A DNA stretch of 64,000 nt from Acanthaster planci (GCF_001949145.1 NW_019091381.1:18680-82679), one strand, 5' to 3'; numbered from the stretch's first letter, positions 48,168 through 61,900 are shown. Notes: generated by a model from the sequence alone, not told the origin. Program-made: numbers and translations.

Positions 48168-49389
48168 GACCGATGTGTGATAAAGCGCGTCCGCCCTCTA
48201 TCATTCAAACCAGCTATTAAAAACCTGGTAGGCCTACTAATAAGCCTTTTGCGAGTTGAATTTGAATGAAATCTGGTACAACTCAATTTGAATTCTCTAT
48301 TGCTATACCTTGTGATTCGGGGCAAGCTTTGCTTAGTTACATAAGAGACGTCTTGCAACAATACACTGTTCTCAGCTCAATGGATAAGAAGGGCACAAAT
48401 TTGAACCCCCATCCTTTCCCGAGATGGTGGTCGCAATGCAAAAGCTTGCCATGAATCAAGAGGTATAGCAGCAGTGTCTTCAGTCTGGAAAATTCAAATT
48501 GTCACGTTTATGTGCGATCAGATAGTTCAGTGTACCAGATTTTATTCAAATTTAACTCACAAATGGTTAATTGAAGTAGACGGACTTAAGTGGAGGGTGA
48601 TTTTTACCAACCACTAAAGTCAGAAGGTCCGACGAGGAACGTTTGAATGCAACGTGATATCAGTGGTATCCCTAAGTCCACTGGGGGGGCGTGGCGCGCC
48701 GACCCATATACTCGATAGGCACAAGCATGTCTGGGAGCAGACTTGTAATTAATGTCGCTATTAGCTAGCTTTTAGATGATGGCTAGTATCATGGACATCT
48801 TGATTACTACACTCAGTTTCGGATTGATTCACTTGATGAGTTGCCAGTTCTGAAAAACCTCCTGTTTGTTTTATGCCTCCACCCTTGTAATTACCCGTCT
48901 GGGTTTCCTCCGTGCTTAGACTAGATCAATAGCCACAGTATATAGCCATTAATCACTTTTTCATACCAATATTAATTTGTTATGGATTCAATAGTTTGCC
49001 TCCTGTGATCTTACTTGCAGATTTACCCACTGCATACCATAAAATGAAAGGATCGTGGTTTCCAAAATTTAAAACCTATAACTGCGACCCTTATCGAGTT
49101 TTAGCTCACTCAAGTGACCAAACATGACTTTTAAGAACAAGATGAAGTGTTTATTATAACTTTATACGGTTATAATTAACGCTTAGGCCGTCTTAATATC
49201 ACACCTTACTGCATTATAGAGGCGGCATAATGTGAAATAGAATCTGTGGAACATAAAACTGCGCAGGCGAATAGAACTGCAACAAGGTAATCTTGAGACG
49301 ATGTGTGTGTGTGAACCCGAAGCCTGGTCCAAGCTGCTGCCTTAAGGGCTTACAAGATTTCCCTCAGGAAAACGGGGTTAGAGACAACC

Positions 49390-49650
49390 CAAGGCTAGTG
49401 TGGTGGGCGTGGCTTACAGCACGAGTGTTCGGCAGCATCAGTTTCGTCTGAATAAATTAATGCATTGGCAAGTGAGACGACATCATGACATCATCCTGTC
49501 CTCTGCCAGATCTATCTTATTAGCGTGCTGGTATTTCAGCAGACCTCACCGGCTGGTACATTTCAGACCACTCCAATCTGTTTCGCTGATGCGGAGAAAG
49601 CTTTTATCGCTGCAGCAATGTATCTAGTACGGCTTTCCGTCAAGCAAAGG
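49390..49650 (+). other. Possible non-coding first exon
   Basis: A GGTGGGCGTGGCTTAC (KLF/Sp1-like) box near 49400 is followed by a 250-bp stretch that ends in a strong donor, CAAAG|GTAAGCG, at about 49650. It could be a 5' UTR exon of the gene starting at 55500. Speculative. Confidence 0.2.
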
Positions 49651-52600
49651 TAAGCGCAGTCTGTCTTGATCTTTTCTGCTAGGCTTGTCAAATGAGAAAA
49701 CAGTCACAGTAACGTGTTCCTTTAAATTAAGTAATAGATATAAATGATTTTAATAGGCTATAGGATTTCAATTTAAGGTTTATCGAATGGAAAGCATTCC
49801 ACTTTTTCACTCATAAAACAAAAAATTCCTAATTAGGGATACAGAGACCAGTCTTTTGTGCAAAGCCTCACTGTGTTTTCCGTTGACACTGCCATCACTG
49901 CTGAAATTCATCTTTATAGTGAGACTAAAGTTTTATTAGAGAAAATCTTTAATGTCCGGGGACTTCGTTTAGAGTTTCGTAATTGTATAAGAAAATTGAA
50001 AAGAACAAAATAATAATAACCGTGAACTGAATTTCACATACGTATAGGGCCAAATGCACTGACACAGGGGATGTAAGTTACAGCACTTCATTAAATTTAC
50101 CCCAAGATTTATATCACAGACCAACTCAGGATTTTTTTCACCTACTAAAGGGTTGGAAAATTCATCTAATAGCCTAAAACCAAGCCTTGCGGCATTTCAG
50201 AGAACCTGAAAATGAGAACTTTTATCGGACATTTTGTATCTCGGTTCATGTCACCGACACACCTTTATCTCTTAACTTCAATTTTAAAATGTCTGCGATG
50301 CTTCGCGGTCTTGCAGATAACAAAGTGCAATAATATTAATTTTGTACGGTTCCTGCCTCATTTCCTTGCGTACTTTAACAATCTGAAAGTTCGGTGTACC
50401 CGGAGATTGGTATATACTTCATAAAATATGACACTGAGGAATCAAAAACTTGACAACGATTAACGACGGAAAGATAAGGATGAAATATTTCATATGTCAA
50501 TAAACTTCTGTTTCTCCATTCAAAATGAAATAACAACCAGCTAGTTTTCTAATGAATAATGGCATAAGTATTTGGATAAAGTATTAACACTACCAGCTTC
50601 AAGTACTCTGGAAGAAAGACTTGTCTTACACACTTGGGATTATTAAGTTTATCAGCTAAACCCGAACTTTATATTATTAATTTGACTATTTTGGTACGCA
50701 CTTTGAACGAAAAGGAATGGTCGTGGGATAAGAACGTTAACTTCACACGGAAACAGGCTTCTTGACTTTATTTCAGTCAACCATCTGTGACGAGTCGGAA
50801 AGATCATGTTAATTGTTCTAAATTTATGTAACTGTATGAAATTACATCGTTTTCTTATGCCTATGTTTGGCTATGAAAAGCGCTTATTTCATTGTTTGGC
50901 CTTTGGCGAGCGCACTGGCCCTTTTAAGTATAGGTTTTCCCAGACATTTTTGGGAAAATGTCTGCATGAATTAGCAAAAGAGGGGTAGAATGAACGTCCA
51001 AAACCGCTGTTTCCGTTTAACAATTAAAATTCTATTTCCACGAGGGTGCACTCAGCCACAGCATACGATTTCCCGAATTTGCACTGAATTTGGTACAATT
51101 ACATTTCATTTTTAGCTTGAAGACAAATCCGAGGCAAATCTGCAATCCTATATTCTTTTAATTATCATGAATCTATTTCGCTCCTTGACAAGCATTCGAC
51201 ATCATTTAGAAGAAACATATGAGTAATGTTTAATTGAAGGATTAAATGTCTAAATATTACTGATGACTGAACGAAGCCAAGTGGTATAGTCCTTTGAAAT
51301 ATACCTACTATAGTAATAAAGCCTGTATACAAACCTAAGTTGTTTTTTCTCTCAGCATTAGCCACAACCCCAGCATGTAGCCAAGTTTCACTTCACATGA
51401 GCCTTTTACAATATCCAATAATGGCTGCAGGAGGGAGATAAGACAACTGGTTTTCATTTTGGTCAGATTTATATTATTTTAACGTTTCATTTGCCTACAA
51501 TTTACATTTACCTTTGTGTATATATAAGAACAGGTATTATTACCTTGACTTATGAATGAATCAATAAAAATGTTTAATGATTTGTATAGGCTTGTATAAA
51601 TTTAATGCAGAACGTGCCAAATGAAAAGAAGAATGTTCAATTCAGCCAGTGTGACAATAAAAAATCGATTACTGAGAATGGGATTGCACATTCGTAATAA
51701 TGCAACGCATACGTCAAACCGAAAGCCAAATTACGTGTTTGTAATTCTTTTAATGAAACATTGTGCACAGTCGTTTATTTGAATGATGCAAAATTAAATC
51801 GAATGCTACTTATTGCACAAATGAAATCAGGATAAACGTAGTTCTCAAAATCAGAGCAAAATTGAAATATGTTTATAAATTCAAATGCATTTTGCAAAAT
51901 TGTTCGGGAAAGCCTACACATGTATCTGTGCCCCTTTCCTGTGATACACACAATCACTCATAGAGGGGCCTAATTCGTTTGAAAATTAACACAGTATGTA
52001 TTCCGTTATCAATTGCATACAGAAGGGAAATAATCATTAAAATTTCTTTCACTGAATAAGCGAAACAGTAAGTATAATGGCAATATATTTACATCTTGCA
52101 TTCTATTTGTTTCTATACTTACAAATTCAACTAAACCCAATGTTTGAAGAGAACCAGCTTTTTGCACACTAATATCCACAGTAAACTACATGCATGTTGC
52201 CCCTGTATCTACAGTGATGTCACTGATCCATGCACGACATGTTGAGTGCTGGGAGCACGTGAGAAACGTGCAAAGCTTCGACATCCCAACAGGTGTCTGG
52301 CAAAATGCAGAATATTACCATGGCAACTCAAAGCCTTAAGTCACAATCTACAGGAAGGGACAATCCTGGGGTTTTCTACAATAAATCAAAGTAGCTTAGT
52401 CGTGGAGAGCACAGATCCCCACTATACAACAAATTCAACATCCGGTTTCGAGACAATTTTTTTCAAATGATTAAGAAGTCACCTTTCATCAGGATTCACG
52501 AAGTCGAGGTAGACTGTATTGTGCTTTCATGGTCAGAGGGACAATTTTTGCTACTGCAGATAGTAAGATGTGCATTTCTCACACTGACTTTGTTGAGTGT

Positions 52601-54540
52601 AAATAACAGTGTCCAGGAGAGATATCCTTTAACTGTAATGTGAACCTCAGAAAATAATAATAAAATGAACAAAGAACCCTCAAACAAGCATAAAAGCGTC
52701 CCAAAACTAAATATTATTATAAGTAAATTTTTAAAATGAATTAAACATACAAAGTTTTGTCTTGTGCTTTTGGAGGGGTCTCGTTTTGGGGGTACAGGGG
52801 AATTTATGCCTTGTTTTCGTTGTTCGTCCACTGCATGATTTGTGTGAGAATTTAGGTGTTCAAAATCTTGTCAGATATAGGATTTTCATGATCACAGCAC
52901 AGCACATTTCCAACGTCAAATTATCAGTCATTTCAAGAGAGTTATTCACTTTACAATGAAAAGTTTTGTTTCCATAACTGTGTATTGTTTAGTACCTTTG
53001 CATAAGAAACATGACAAAAGTTAAGGAATAAACACTAACAGTCGTAAATCATCCAATTTTAATGTGATTTTCCGTACATCCTTTGGGTATATAGGGTTAT
53101 TTGGCTGGCTTTGTCCATTTCCTGTACTTCATTTCACTTTTCCTGAACTAGTGTTTTCAGTGTCTATTACATACATCTTATCCTAAAGAAAAGAAATAAC
53201 CATTTAAACGTGAAGAAATACATGGTGGTTAAAACACACACGGAATTATAAAAAATAAACTGTGAAACGGCAATACCAAAATACAATTTTTGTCATCTTT
53301 TTCTTTATAACCTGAGATTGTTGGTTTATTTCGTTGGATTGTTTTTCCTCCATGGAGTGGCTTCAGTATTTTAACTAACTGTGCATGCAGGAATAGAGAA
53401 TCGATTACACTGTACTTTAATATGGTACTGATCCAGATCTTTTTAAACGTTAGAGATTACAAAGAATGTTATGCTGAAACGAATGCGTTCCGTAAGCTTC
53501 AAACAGCTTCCTTAACATTAAAACCATGGAAACCATTTTTCATGAGTTTCAGTGTCTTATATTTTTTTGGTGACTCTATCAATTACTGCAGTAAGGACTG
53601 CCAGCATTCGAAGCATGTAATGTTTTCATTTATTATTTCCGCAGTCAAGTTATTTTTCAAATAATGACACTTTAAGTATTGATCACAAAAACCTTCCCTT
53701 AATTGCCAGTGACTAAGATTACACCAGGCATAGCAACACTGGACTTTGCCCTCCAAAACCGATCATTTAGAGTCATGTGTTAACCTAATTCCACTTGATA
53801 ATGGTACAGAAGCATACAAAATTGAACTAACTAGCTTTCACCGGAAACTGCTCATCTTTACACGTCTCAGTCGTGCGTGGAATAGAATTCAAATTAGAAG
53901 TTGGTATTCTTTTTCGAGAATTTGAACTATTTTCAGCATAGATTTTCTTTGTTTCGTATAACGGATTAAGCACAAATCACGGCAATTAATGCAAACACTA
54001 CTGAGGTCGAATTATCGCCAAGAAATCACAAAAATCAATATCATCATTACGGGTGATGGTCATATCACCAAGGACTTATAAATTCAGTTCACACTTGACC
54101 GTAAATTTAGTTATATACTTGAGTGTCTGTGTCATTGCAGAGCATTGGTCTCATTGGGACGCGTCGAGTTGCTGTGACTATAAGATACGGTCAACTTGCA
54201 GGCAAAACGCTTTGTCACAACAGCAAGAAACCGCTTCGATGTTTTAAGAATTCCCAGAGGACACTAAGTCAACTTAACTGAAGTCCATGTTTGACATAAG
54301 AGAGGAGACACGTTTGATGCGGCAGTTTCATTTTAAAAGGCTCGAAATCATGCAATGGCTTTGCACTTCTTTGTATACTAAGATCTTCAGACAAAGCAAA
54401 ACGAAAAAAAAACTGTTGGCAACATTTTCTTAATTAAAATCCTTCTTTTCCCAATCGTTACGAACGCTTGAATATTTAACAAAATCGTGTAATTTCCCGA
54501 ACTGTCTCTTTGCATCATTAATTTCCATCAACTAGCCGCA
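49651..54540. other. AT-rich non-coding stretch
   Basis: No exon, RNA gene or inverted-repeat element was recognised by eye. ACATGT repeats are nearly absent, unlike the left third of the window. Confidence 0.35.
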
Positions 54541-54565
54541 GGCATATACATGTACATGTATATAC

Positions 54566-54802
54566 TTGCCTGTTCCAATAAGCCATCAGGGAATTACCAG
54601 GGAAATTCAATATGACCAGGGAGCGTGGCAGCCAGAGTTGTCAAACTCACCGGCTGTGAAATGGAGAGCAAACTCAGGGAAAGCCACTTGTCCCAGTGCA
54701 AGTGTTCTCAGGACTAGCACTAACTTTAAAAAACATGTTCCAGAGGAAACACACTGCATAAATCAGTACGAAGAGTACGAAGACCTGGAAACCGTCACTT
54801 GA
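54566..54802 (+). other. Open frame of coding-like composition, unrecognised
   Basis: A 78-codon open frame without ATG (opens at TTG) reads PVPISHQGITREIQYDQGAW and ends INQYEEYEDLETVT-stop. Its composition looks protein-like, but no clear donor or family was found. It may be a relic or an exon of the downstream gene. Confidence 0.2.
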
Positions 54803-55499
54803 CAGTACCTAGAAATGGGTGCGTCAGGTTGTAATAAGATGACCAAACTTCTTGAAATGTACAAAACAATATTAAGAAACTGAGAAATAATTTGATTGTC
54901 TTTACGAGTGAAGAAATAAACAAGTGATTATTAGAACTGAATCAAATAGCGTGGTAGTTGGCTCCATGTTATCACAGAGCAAGGCCGGTTCACTGTGTGG
55001 GCGTCCAACGATCTTCGATTTCTTCACCCCTGGATCGAGGCCCAGTTTATGTGGCCGATCAAGATGATCATGTAGACGACATCACTGTGACATCCATCCT
55101 TGAATTAAATTTACTTATTAACATTTTTGAGGGGGAACACACGAGAAAATAAAAAAGTTAGAAATAAAAGATGGACGCAGTTACCATAGTAACGGATAAT
55201 GTGAGAATGCTAGCAACCTTGCATTATCTTATAAACTGAAAATTCAGGTCGCAGTCAATACAAGTATGGACGATACTGAAATTAAATTAATCTTCCCCAT
55301 AAGGCAGTTAATAATATAAACAGTAGTGACATCTTATCCTCTCCCTAGATGATTACTCCACCCAAAAAAGGGAATACTTGGTGCCAAGCTTTATCATTCA
55401 AGGCATACATCTAACAGGAATGACCTTTTCACTCCATAAACAGGTAATAAACCCTCTTGTATTGAGAACGGTATCATCAGTTTGTTGACTTCGGTCAGA

Positions 55500-55605
55500 A
55501 TGGGAGCAACGATCAGCACTCGGCCAAGAAGGGCAAGTAGTGACGTGACAGAGGGTCGACAACGGCCACAGTTACGCTCGGCATCTGGGACATTCTTAAA
55601 AACAG
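55500..55605 (+). CDS. Ser/Pro-rich protein, exon 1
   Basis: MGATISTRPRRASSDVTEGR then QRPQLRSASGTFLKT. Ends in phase 1 at ACAG|GTAAAT. An acceptor-like AACAG at 55443 could start the exon. Confidence 0.65.
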
Positions 55606-56023
55606 GTAAATAAACCCTCGTTAATAAGGAACCAACAACATGAACATGAAAATAAAATGTACAAATTCTAAGAAATATTTACTTGGACTACTGTTACTGT
55701 TTTTCTTTACTAAAGTCAACTGTCATTTCCTAAATGCTTGTTAATTAAAGGACTCGATATAGTTTTACAAACGAACCCTCCTCTTAATCATGTTTTCAAT
55801 AAAAGTCAGAAAGAAGGGATGAAGATAGTAAATTACAACATTTACTTTTAGTGTGTGAAGTTTCTATTGCAGTGTACTGTACCCAAACACTTTTATTTCT
55901 ATAACAGAATAAATGCCCAACCTCTTTTTGAAGAAAACCTTCGCAATGCCACTATCAGATACTTGATCGAGTGCAAATGAAAGACTCTAGGTGCTTTTGC
56001 TTTTGTATTCTTTTCTTTTACAG

Positions 56024-57903
56024 ACAGTCACTTGTTGGCCCCATGGTATCCTGCTACACCTGTTACTAGTAAAAACAACTCTCCAAGGTTAACCAGATCC
56101 TCTTTCAATAAGATACCTGAGGCTGATGAAATTAGCAAAAATCCTAATCTAGAGGAGGGCAGGCAACAGAGAGCAAATAGTCGGTCATTTCTGGGAAAGC
56201 TGATCCGCCGTAAGAGGACCTCCTCTTTACTTGGCAGTATATCAACTGTCGAAGGAGCTGACACGGAAATATGTATAGAAATTTCCCAAGATAAAAGTCC
56301 CAAAATACTGCAAAGCAGAGCTGAACCGAACAGCTCCAACATAAACGTGGAAAGGAATCTGCAAGATGAGGCAGAAATCAGTTACCAGGACAGCAAAGAT
56401 GATGAAGATGACAGTGTCTTCTTAGATGTTGAACCGAGACCTAGACTGGCAAGTGCTGAGAGTAGTTGCAGTGAAGGGGAACCATCTGTCATTGGGGGCA
56501 ATCAATTACCAAAGAAACAAAGGAGTACAACATTAGTATACAGACCACCTGTAGCTGAGAAAGCAGTGCAAACTGATCAAGTTGAATACATGTACACTGA
56601 CAGTCGCAGTATGCCATGTGCCTACTGTAGACACCGTTGTCTCTGCTACAAGAATGATCCATACGATTCTAATTCATCCACCCAATCACTAAAATTGAAT
56701 TCTGAAGAGACAAATAAACGCAGACGAAAACGGTGGTCTCCACTGATAAAAAAGAGACCACTTCTAATAAAACAAGCAGTTACTACTCAGCCACCATCAA
56801 AAGCAAGGCACTGTGAATATGGGTATCAGCCTACTCCACCAAACCCACATCCATCACGAATGATGACACATATAACCGACTACACACCTCAATCACAACC
56901 ATCCTCACCTAAGGGATGGCATATCCAGTATCGTCAAAACAGAAGACGGCGACGAACCTTTTCTGAAGATAGAGTTAATGAACTGAATTCTCATCAGAGT
57001 AACATCAACAGTAGTTATCCTAGTCTGTGCTCACAAAAATGTATATCTACACCAACTGACGAACAAAGACCCTCTGATCATATCAGACGTGCAAGACTCT
57101 ACACTTTATGTCTCCAAAAAGCCAAGACACCCCTTGTGAAAAGTTCATCTTACAGCCCAACAGTTCCGCTTAGACGACAAACATGGTCAGAGAAAAGTCG
57201 TCCCACTGGTCCTCAATGTTAAGGGTCAAAGAAGACTAAAGGTTTCCTGGGCATGTTACGTCACTTGCGAAGCTCATGCAGTGAAACCGATATATCCATG
57301 GAGCATAGGCCATCAGTGGACAGTAATGGGTATGTCGATCCATTCTATATCACCAGACATTTCAACCGTCTCAACTTGAAAAGACTGTCCTTATCGCATC
57401 CTAACCTCAACATTGGTTTGAAAGGAAGCATAACTCCCCCTAGTGGTTTGAAAGGGAAAGTTTCAGCTGCTGTTGAGAGACTAGAAAGGGTGTTGACAGG
57501 GAGAACATCATTTGGGCGAACTTTCTCACAAGAATCACAGCAATCAACAAGTAACGGTTGGAACAGTGACTTACCAGGCAGTCCATCCGACTCAGATGCT
57601 GCTGTCTATACGTACAAAAAACAACAGCGATGTGATTTAAATCGTGAGAATGGTTACATGACATTTGATCCAGAACTGAATCCTCCCTTGCCAAGACCTC
57701 GTCGAGTTTTATCTAGTTCTTGCTCCTCAGCTCCATCAAGTCCAGGTTTTCAGGAAAGATGCAACACCGGTTTCGAGGATGTCACATGTAATACTGGGTG
57801 CGAAGAAGAGAGCATCTATGAAAGTCTTGACAATTATTCCCCAAGGCACCGAGCAAGCACCTTGAAGAGTTTACCATCTTCAGAAGGAGAAACCCCTCCT
57901 GAG
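56024..57903 (+). CDS. Ser/Pro-rich protein, exon 2 (contains the stop)
   Basis: Acceptor TTTTACAG after a clean pyrimidine tract. The phase-1 join gives DSHLLAPWYP. Open except for TAA at 57220-57222, and ends ...EGETPPE at GAG|GTAAAA in phase 0. Confidence 0.7.
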
Positions 57904-58068
57904 GTAAAAAATGCACACAAACCTCAACAAGTAATAAGCAGTGGACTAATATTTATGTTGACAGAATGTAGTGTTAGATATGTTATGTTATGTGCACACA
58001 CCATATCCAAACAGGTAAAGACAAACATATGATGTATCATGAATGATGTCTCTATGCCTTCTACACAG

Positions 58069-58560
58069 GTGCCTCCAAGACCACCATCTCATCGACTGAG
58101 ACAAAGACAACGTGTCCTTAGAAGACAGATGCCCTTACCACCAATCCCAACAGCTCACAGCACAAGCATCTTGAAAGATAGGTCACCAGTGCCAATTATG
58201 ACTACTAGTTCAGCTGGTAACATCAACACTGTCCAACACTCACTCAACAAAACATCAGGTTGTAGAAATAACTTTGTCACTGGACAAAGCTCGTCTTGTA
58301 GCACACTCCCCTTCCTTCGTATGGATTCATCTGAAGAAGACTCCGTATTTGAGGTACATATGGAGAACACAGCTGGTAGCAAAATAAGGAAGGGAAAAAC
58401 TACTGAAGACACACAAGTCTGTGTCGGTGTCAAAGATGAGAAAAATATTAATGAAAAGTGTCAAAAAGGTAGTGTTACAAATACAAATAAATCTGAGAAA
58501 CAAGTAGAAGGGCATGCTGCTATTGTTTATGAAAACGAAGCTACAGTCAATGGTAATTAG
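58069..58560 (+). CDS. Ser/Pro-rich protein, exon 3
   Basis: Acceptor CTACACAG. Begins VPPRPPSHRLRQRQRVLRRQ and ends VYENEATVNGN with TAG. The 165-bp intron before it is short. Confidence 0.7.
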   Translation: MPPRPPSHRLRQRQRVLRRQMPLPPIPTAHSTSILKDRSPVPIMTTSSAGNINTVQHSLNKTSGCRNNFVTGQSSSCSTLPFLRMDSSEEDSVFEVHMENTAGSKIRKGKTTEDTQVCVGVKDEKNINEKCQKGSVTNTNKSEKQVEGHAAIVYENEATVNGN

Positions 58561-58900
58561 ACACAAGAAAGTGATGGTCATCAACATTAACGTGAATGAT
58601 ACCTTTGTTCATAAACTGCATCACTTCTCTTCTCTCTCTTTATGAATTCTGCACGTATATATTTACATGTAGGCTTATTGTGTGATTTTAGTTAGGGTAA
58701 AAACGTGACCGGTTCTCTGGGAAATTTCATTCGTTGAGAATTTAATCTACAGTGTACTTATAGTTATTTATGCCATCCAATATTTCAACTTAAAGTGGAT
58801 ATTAAGGATTTGATTCAAAATGAAGTGAACAATGGAAAGACTTTCTGTGAACACAAGTCACACTTACATTCGTATACACTTATACTTTTGAAACACGATG

Positions 58901-58906
58901 AATAAA
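58901..58906 (+). terminator. Polyadenylation signal AATAAA
   Basis: AATAAA lies 341 bases after the stop of the plus-strand gene, a plausible 3' UTR length. Confidence 0.5.
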
Positions 58907-58919
58907 TATGCACACCTTC

Positions 58920-61900
58920 ATGAGAAAATGACAGAAAAAATACTCCCAATGATGTTCACCTTAAACGTAGGGTTTCTGAAGTGGCACACATATTGTGAAA
59001 AGGTCAAGTGATGACTGAAAACCTATCAATATTTCATAGGTATTTGATTAAGAGTTTTACTTGGCAATGCTACATATACAGTGTGTTGATGAGGCATGCA
59101 TGCAAAATGGTGTATAAAATACACATTTTCAATGTCTTTCTTAAAAATGGCCATTGGCTAATTTGCTTGTACATGTCAAAGCAAAATCATATCTATATTC
59201 ATTCTGTTCAAGTCTATGCTGGCTCTAATGTTAGAATTACTGAACGTCATGTCAGTGCACTCTATTCTGATAGGTCAAACGAGACTATGCTGTGAATTTC
59301 TACTGCCAACTCTATAGCTGTTTTACCATCAGTGAGATACTCTATATGTACGTATGCTTTACTTCATTCCTACTGGAGTTGTATATTCAGTGAATATATT
59401 GGCACATGTATCATCCTTTTTCTTGTTTATTTGTGGAGTTTTAAAATCACATCTGTTGAGAAGATTCCTTCATCAATAGGTAAAACAAACTCAGTTTTCG
59501 AAAGCAGATCTAAATGAGGCAGTAGTTAAGCTATTTAATGGGTTGTAATGGTATGTAATGTGAACAGATAATTAACACATTGAATATTCAGCAGTGTTCA
59601 TATAGTAGCAACGCTGACTTATGTGACAATGCATATTTTTAATGGAATCTTACAGGGTATTCAAAGTAATCAACTAAAATTTAAACTAAGTGTAAGATGA
59701 TGCCTTGATGTGGGACTTGATTACAAGATAGAAGGGATCACTAGAGGCATAGCAGTGAGCAATGATAAGACAAGTTCATTGTATGATCGTTGCAAAGTTT
59801 TAAACTCCATTTATATCATACAATTTATCAGCTGAAAATAATAGATCCACTGAAATTCAAAGTAGGAGATTAAAACTAGGCCAGAGAGAAAAATTTGCTG
59901 TTTGGATAATGAATACTATTTTCTCATTAACCAAAATTTGAAATTGCCACGTAGGCTCATTATTTTTAACTTCCAACAAGCCCTTGTCAGACCTAATGAA
60001 AGAAACATCTCAACAACTGGATGGCAGATTTACTTCAGCTNNNNNNNNNNNNNNNNNNNNNNNNNNNNNNNNNNNNNNNNNNNNNNNNNNNNNNNNNNNN
60101 NNNNNNNNNNNNNNNNNNNNNNNNNNNNNNNNNNNNNNNNNNNNNNNNNNNNNNNNNNNNNNNNNNNNNNNNNNNNNNNNNNNNNNNNNNNNNNNNNNNN
60201 NNNNNNNNNNNNNNNNNNNNNNNNNNNNNNNNNNNNNNNNNNNNNNNNNNNNNNNNNNNNNNNNNNNNNNNNNNNNNNNNNNNNNNNNNNNNNNNNNNNN
60301 NNNNNNNNNNNNNNNNNNNNNNNNNNNNNNNNNNNNNNNNNNNNNNNNNNNNNNNNNNNNNNNNNNNNNNNNNNNNNNNNNNNNNNNNNNNNNNNNNNNN
60401 NNNNNNNNNNNNNNNNNNNNNNNNNNNNNNNNNNNNNNNNNNNNNNNNNNNNNNNNNNNNNNNNNNNNNNNNNNNNNNNNNNNNNNNNNNNNNNNNNNNN
60501 NNNNNNNNNNNNNNNNNNNNNNNNNNNNNNNNNNNNNNNNNNNNNNNNNNNNNNNNNNNNNNNNNNNNNNNNNNNNNNNNNNNNNNNNNNNNNNNNNNNN
60601 NNNNNNNNNNNNNNNNNNNNNNNNNNNCGGGGTAGGTGAGCTTTGCAAATGTATACTGTATTAAACTGTAATATCTTTTCCAAAGCCAGATTACAGTGAT
60701 TTTTGCTCAATGTACATATACATTTTATTAAAAACTTGAAGTATTAAAACGATGTTCACCTAAACACGGGCCACTAAAATGTCAGGATTCTGGCTTTGAA
60801 AAACCCTTCATGGTAACAACTCTTATCAAGTTTGGCAAATTCTTTTGAAATCGAAACCAACAGCAACTTTCTTAACTAGGTGAATATAAAACTTACTTTT
60901 TGGTGTCGTGCACTTCTTTGGAATACATTAAATGAAAGTTCTGATAAGATAATGGCAACCTTGGCAAAAACAGTAAAGACATCTTTACTGACTCAAAAGA
61001 GATAGTATCAACAAAGAAAATCTATCAGAAAAGGTTGTTTCTTGGACCAAATTAAAGGTCTTATTTTATTATTTTTTTCTTTTTCTAACGATAGGTTTTC
61101 CCAAGCAACTTTACATTTGAATTTGAAAACTACATAAATCCTGGTTTCATTTGTGCAATAACTAGCATTCACTTTCATTTTGCATCATTCAAATTAGTGA
61201 GTGTGTATAACATTCCTTTTAAAGAATTACAAATACAGTTTATATAAGGCTTTTGGTTTGATGGACGTGTTATTACAACCATGCAATCCATTTTGCAGAA
61301 ATCAGTTTTGTATTGTGACACAGGCTGAACAGACCTTTCCTTTTTCATTTGTTAAACATTCCATTTAAATTTGCATATTTTGCAATTTGAATAAAGTTTA
61401 CATGCCTACAGAAATCATGATACAACTCTGATTGATTCATTTATTAATTAATCACTATGATGTTTGTACTGACATACTCAAAGGCCTAAATGTATGTGAA
61501 ACACAGGCAAATGAAATGTAATTAATGTATACATCTGACCAAAATAAAAACCAATCTTCTTTTGCAGCCAATATTATTCCAACTGTGACACTTGACAATA
61601 CATTTATGATGCAATCGTGGCTAATGAATACCAAAGAAGGGTAGGTTTTAAGAGCTTATTACAACAGTTGGTATGCTTCCAAGGACTACTTGGTTTAGTT
61701 CATCAGTCATCATAAATATAAACACATTTAATCTTTCAAACACTCCAAATGTTATTTTTATTTACACATAAATGAAATCCAATACTTGAACACACATACG
61801 TTAAATACGTGTAACTTCAAGTGAAATTAGCTGAAGAGTTAAAAGGAAATACGGAATCGTTGTGTGTCTTTCGTTTCAAGCAAAAGTAAACTGTCAATAT

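Larger units (their letters stand above)
46441..49390. other. Intergenic, no gene supported
   Basis: Contains the direct repeat at 46814-46890, poly-C runs (47260-47272, 47385-47398, 47590-47600), a GTCTC microsatellite (47407-47432) and the inverted GAGTTCGGGCGG pair. Short ORFs from ATGGCTGAGTTCGGGCGG (47739) and ATGGCAGCG (47869) have no family resemblance. Confidence 0.35.
55500..58560 (+). pseudogene. Basic Ser/Pro-rich protein gene with one in-frame stop
   Basis: Three exons (55500-55605, 56024-57903, 58069-58560) join in phase to 2478 nt (826 codons including the stop). The sole defect is TAA at 57220-57222 (codon 435), after which the same frame continues as GSKKTKGFLGMLRHLRSS. N-terminus MGATISTRPRRASSD fits an N-myristoylation signal (Gly2, Ser6) followed by basic residues. 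Other features are the basic patch FLGKLIRRKRTS, the cluster CAYCRHRCLCY, YESLDNYS, and SH3-type PPRPPSHRLRQ. There is no catalytic domain or transmembrane segment. AATAAA at 58901-58906 can end the transcript. Family not recognised; it looks like a membrane-associated adaptor. The stop may be a sequence error, an allele, programmed readthrough, or real truncation at 434 residues. I use 'pseudogene' only because the frame is broken. Confidence 0.6.

Noticed and set aside
56028-56342. Minus-strand 104-codon frame with hydrophobic composition
   Set aside because: It lies wholly antisense to exon 2 of the Ser/Pro-rich gene, whose splice phases fit; a shadow frame.
59902-60710. Long open frames across the N run in several frames on both strands
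   Set aside because: They exist only because N codons do not terminate; no real sequence supports them.
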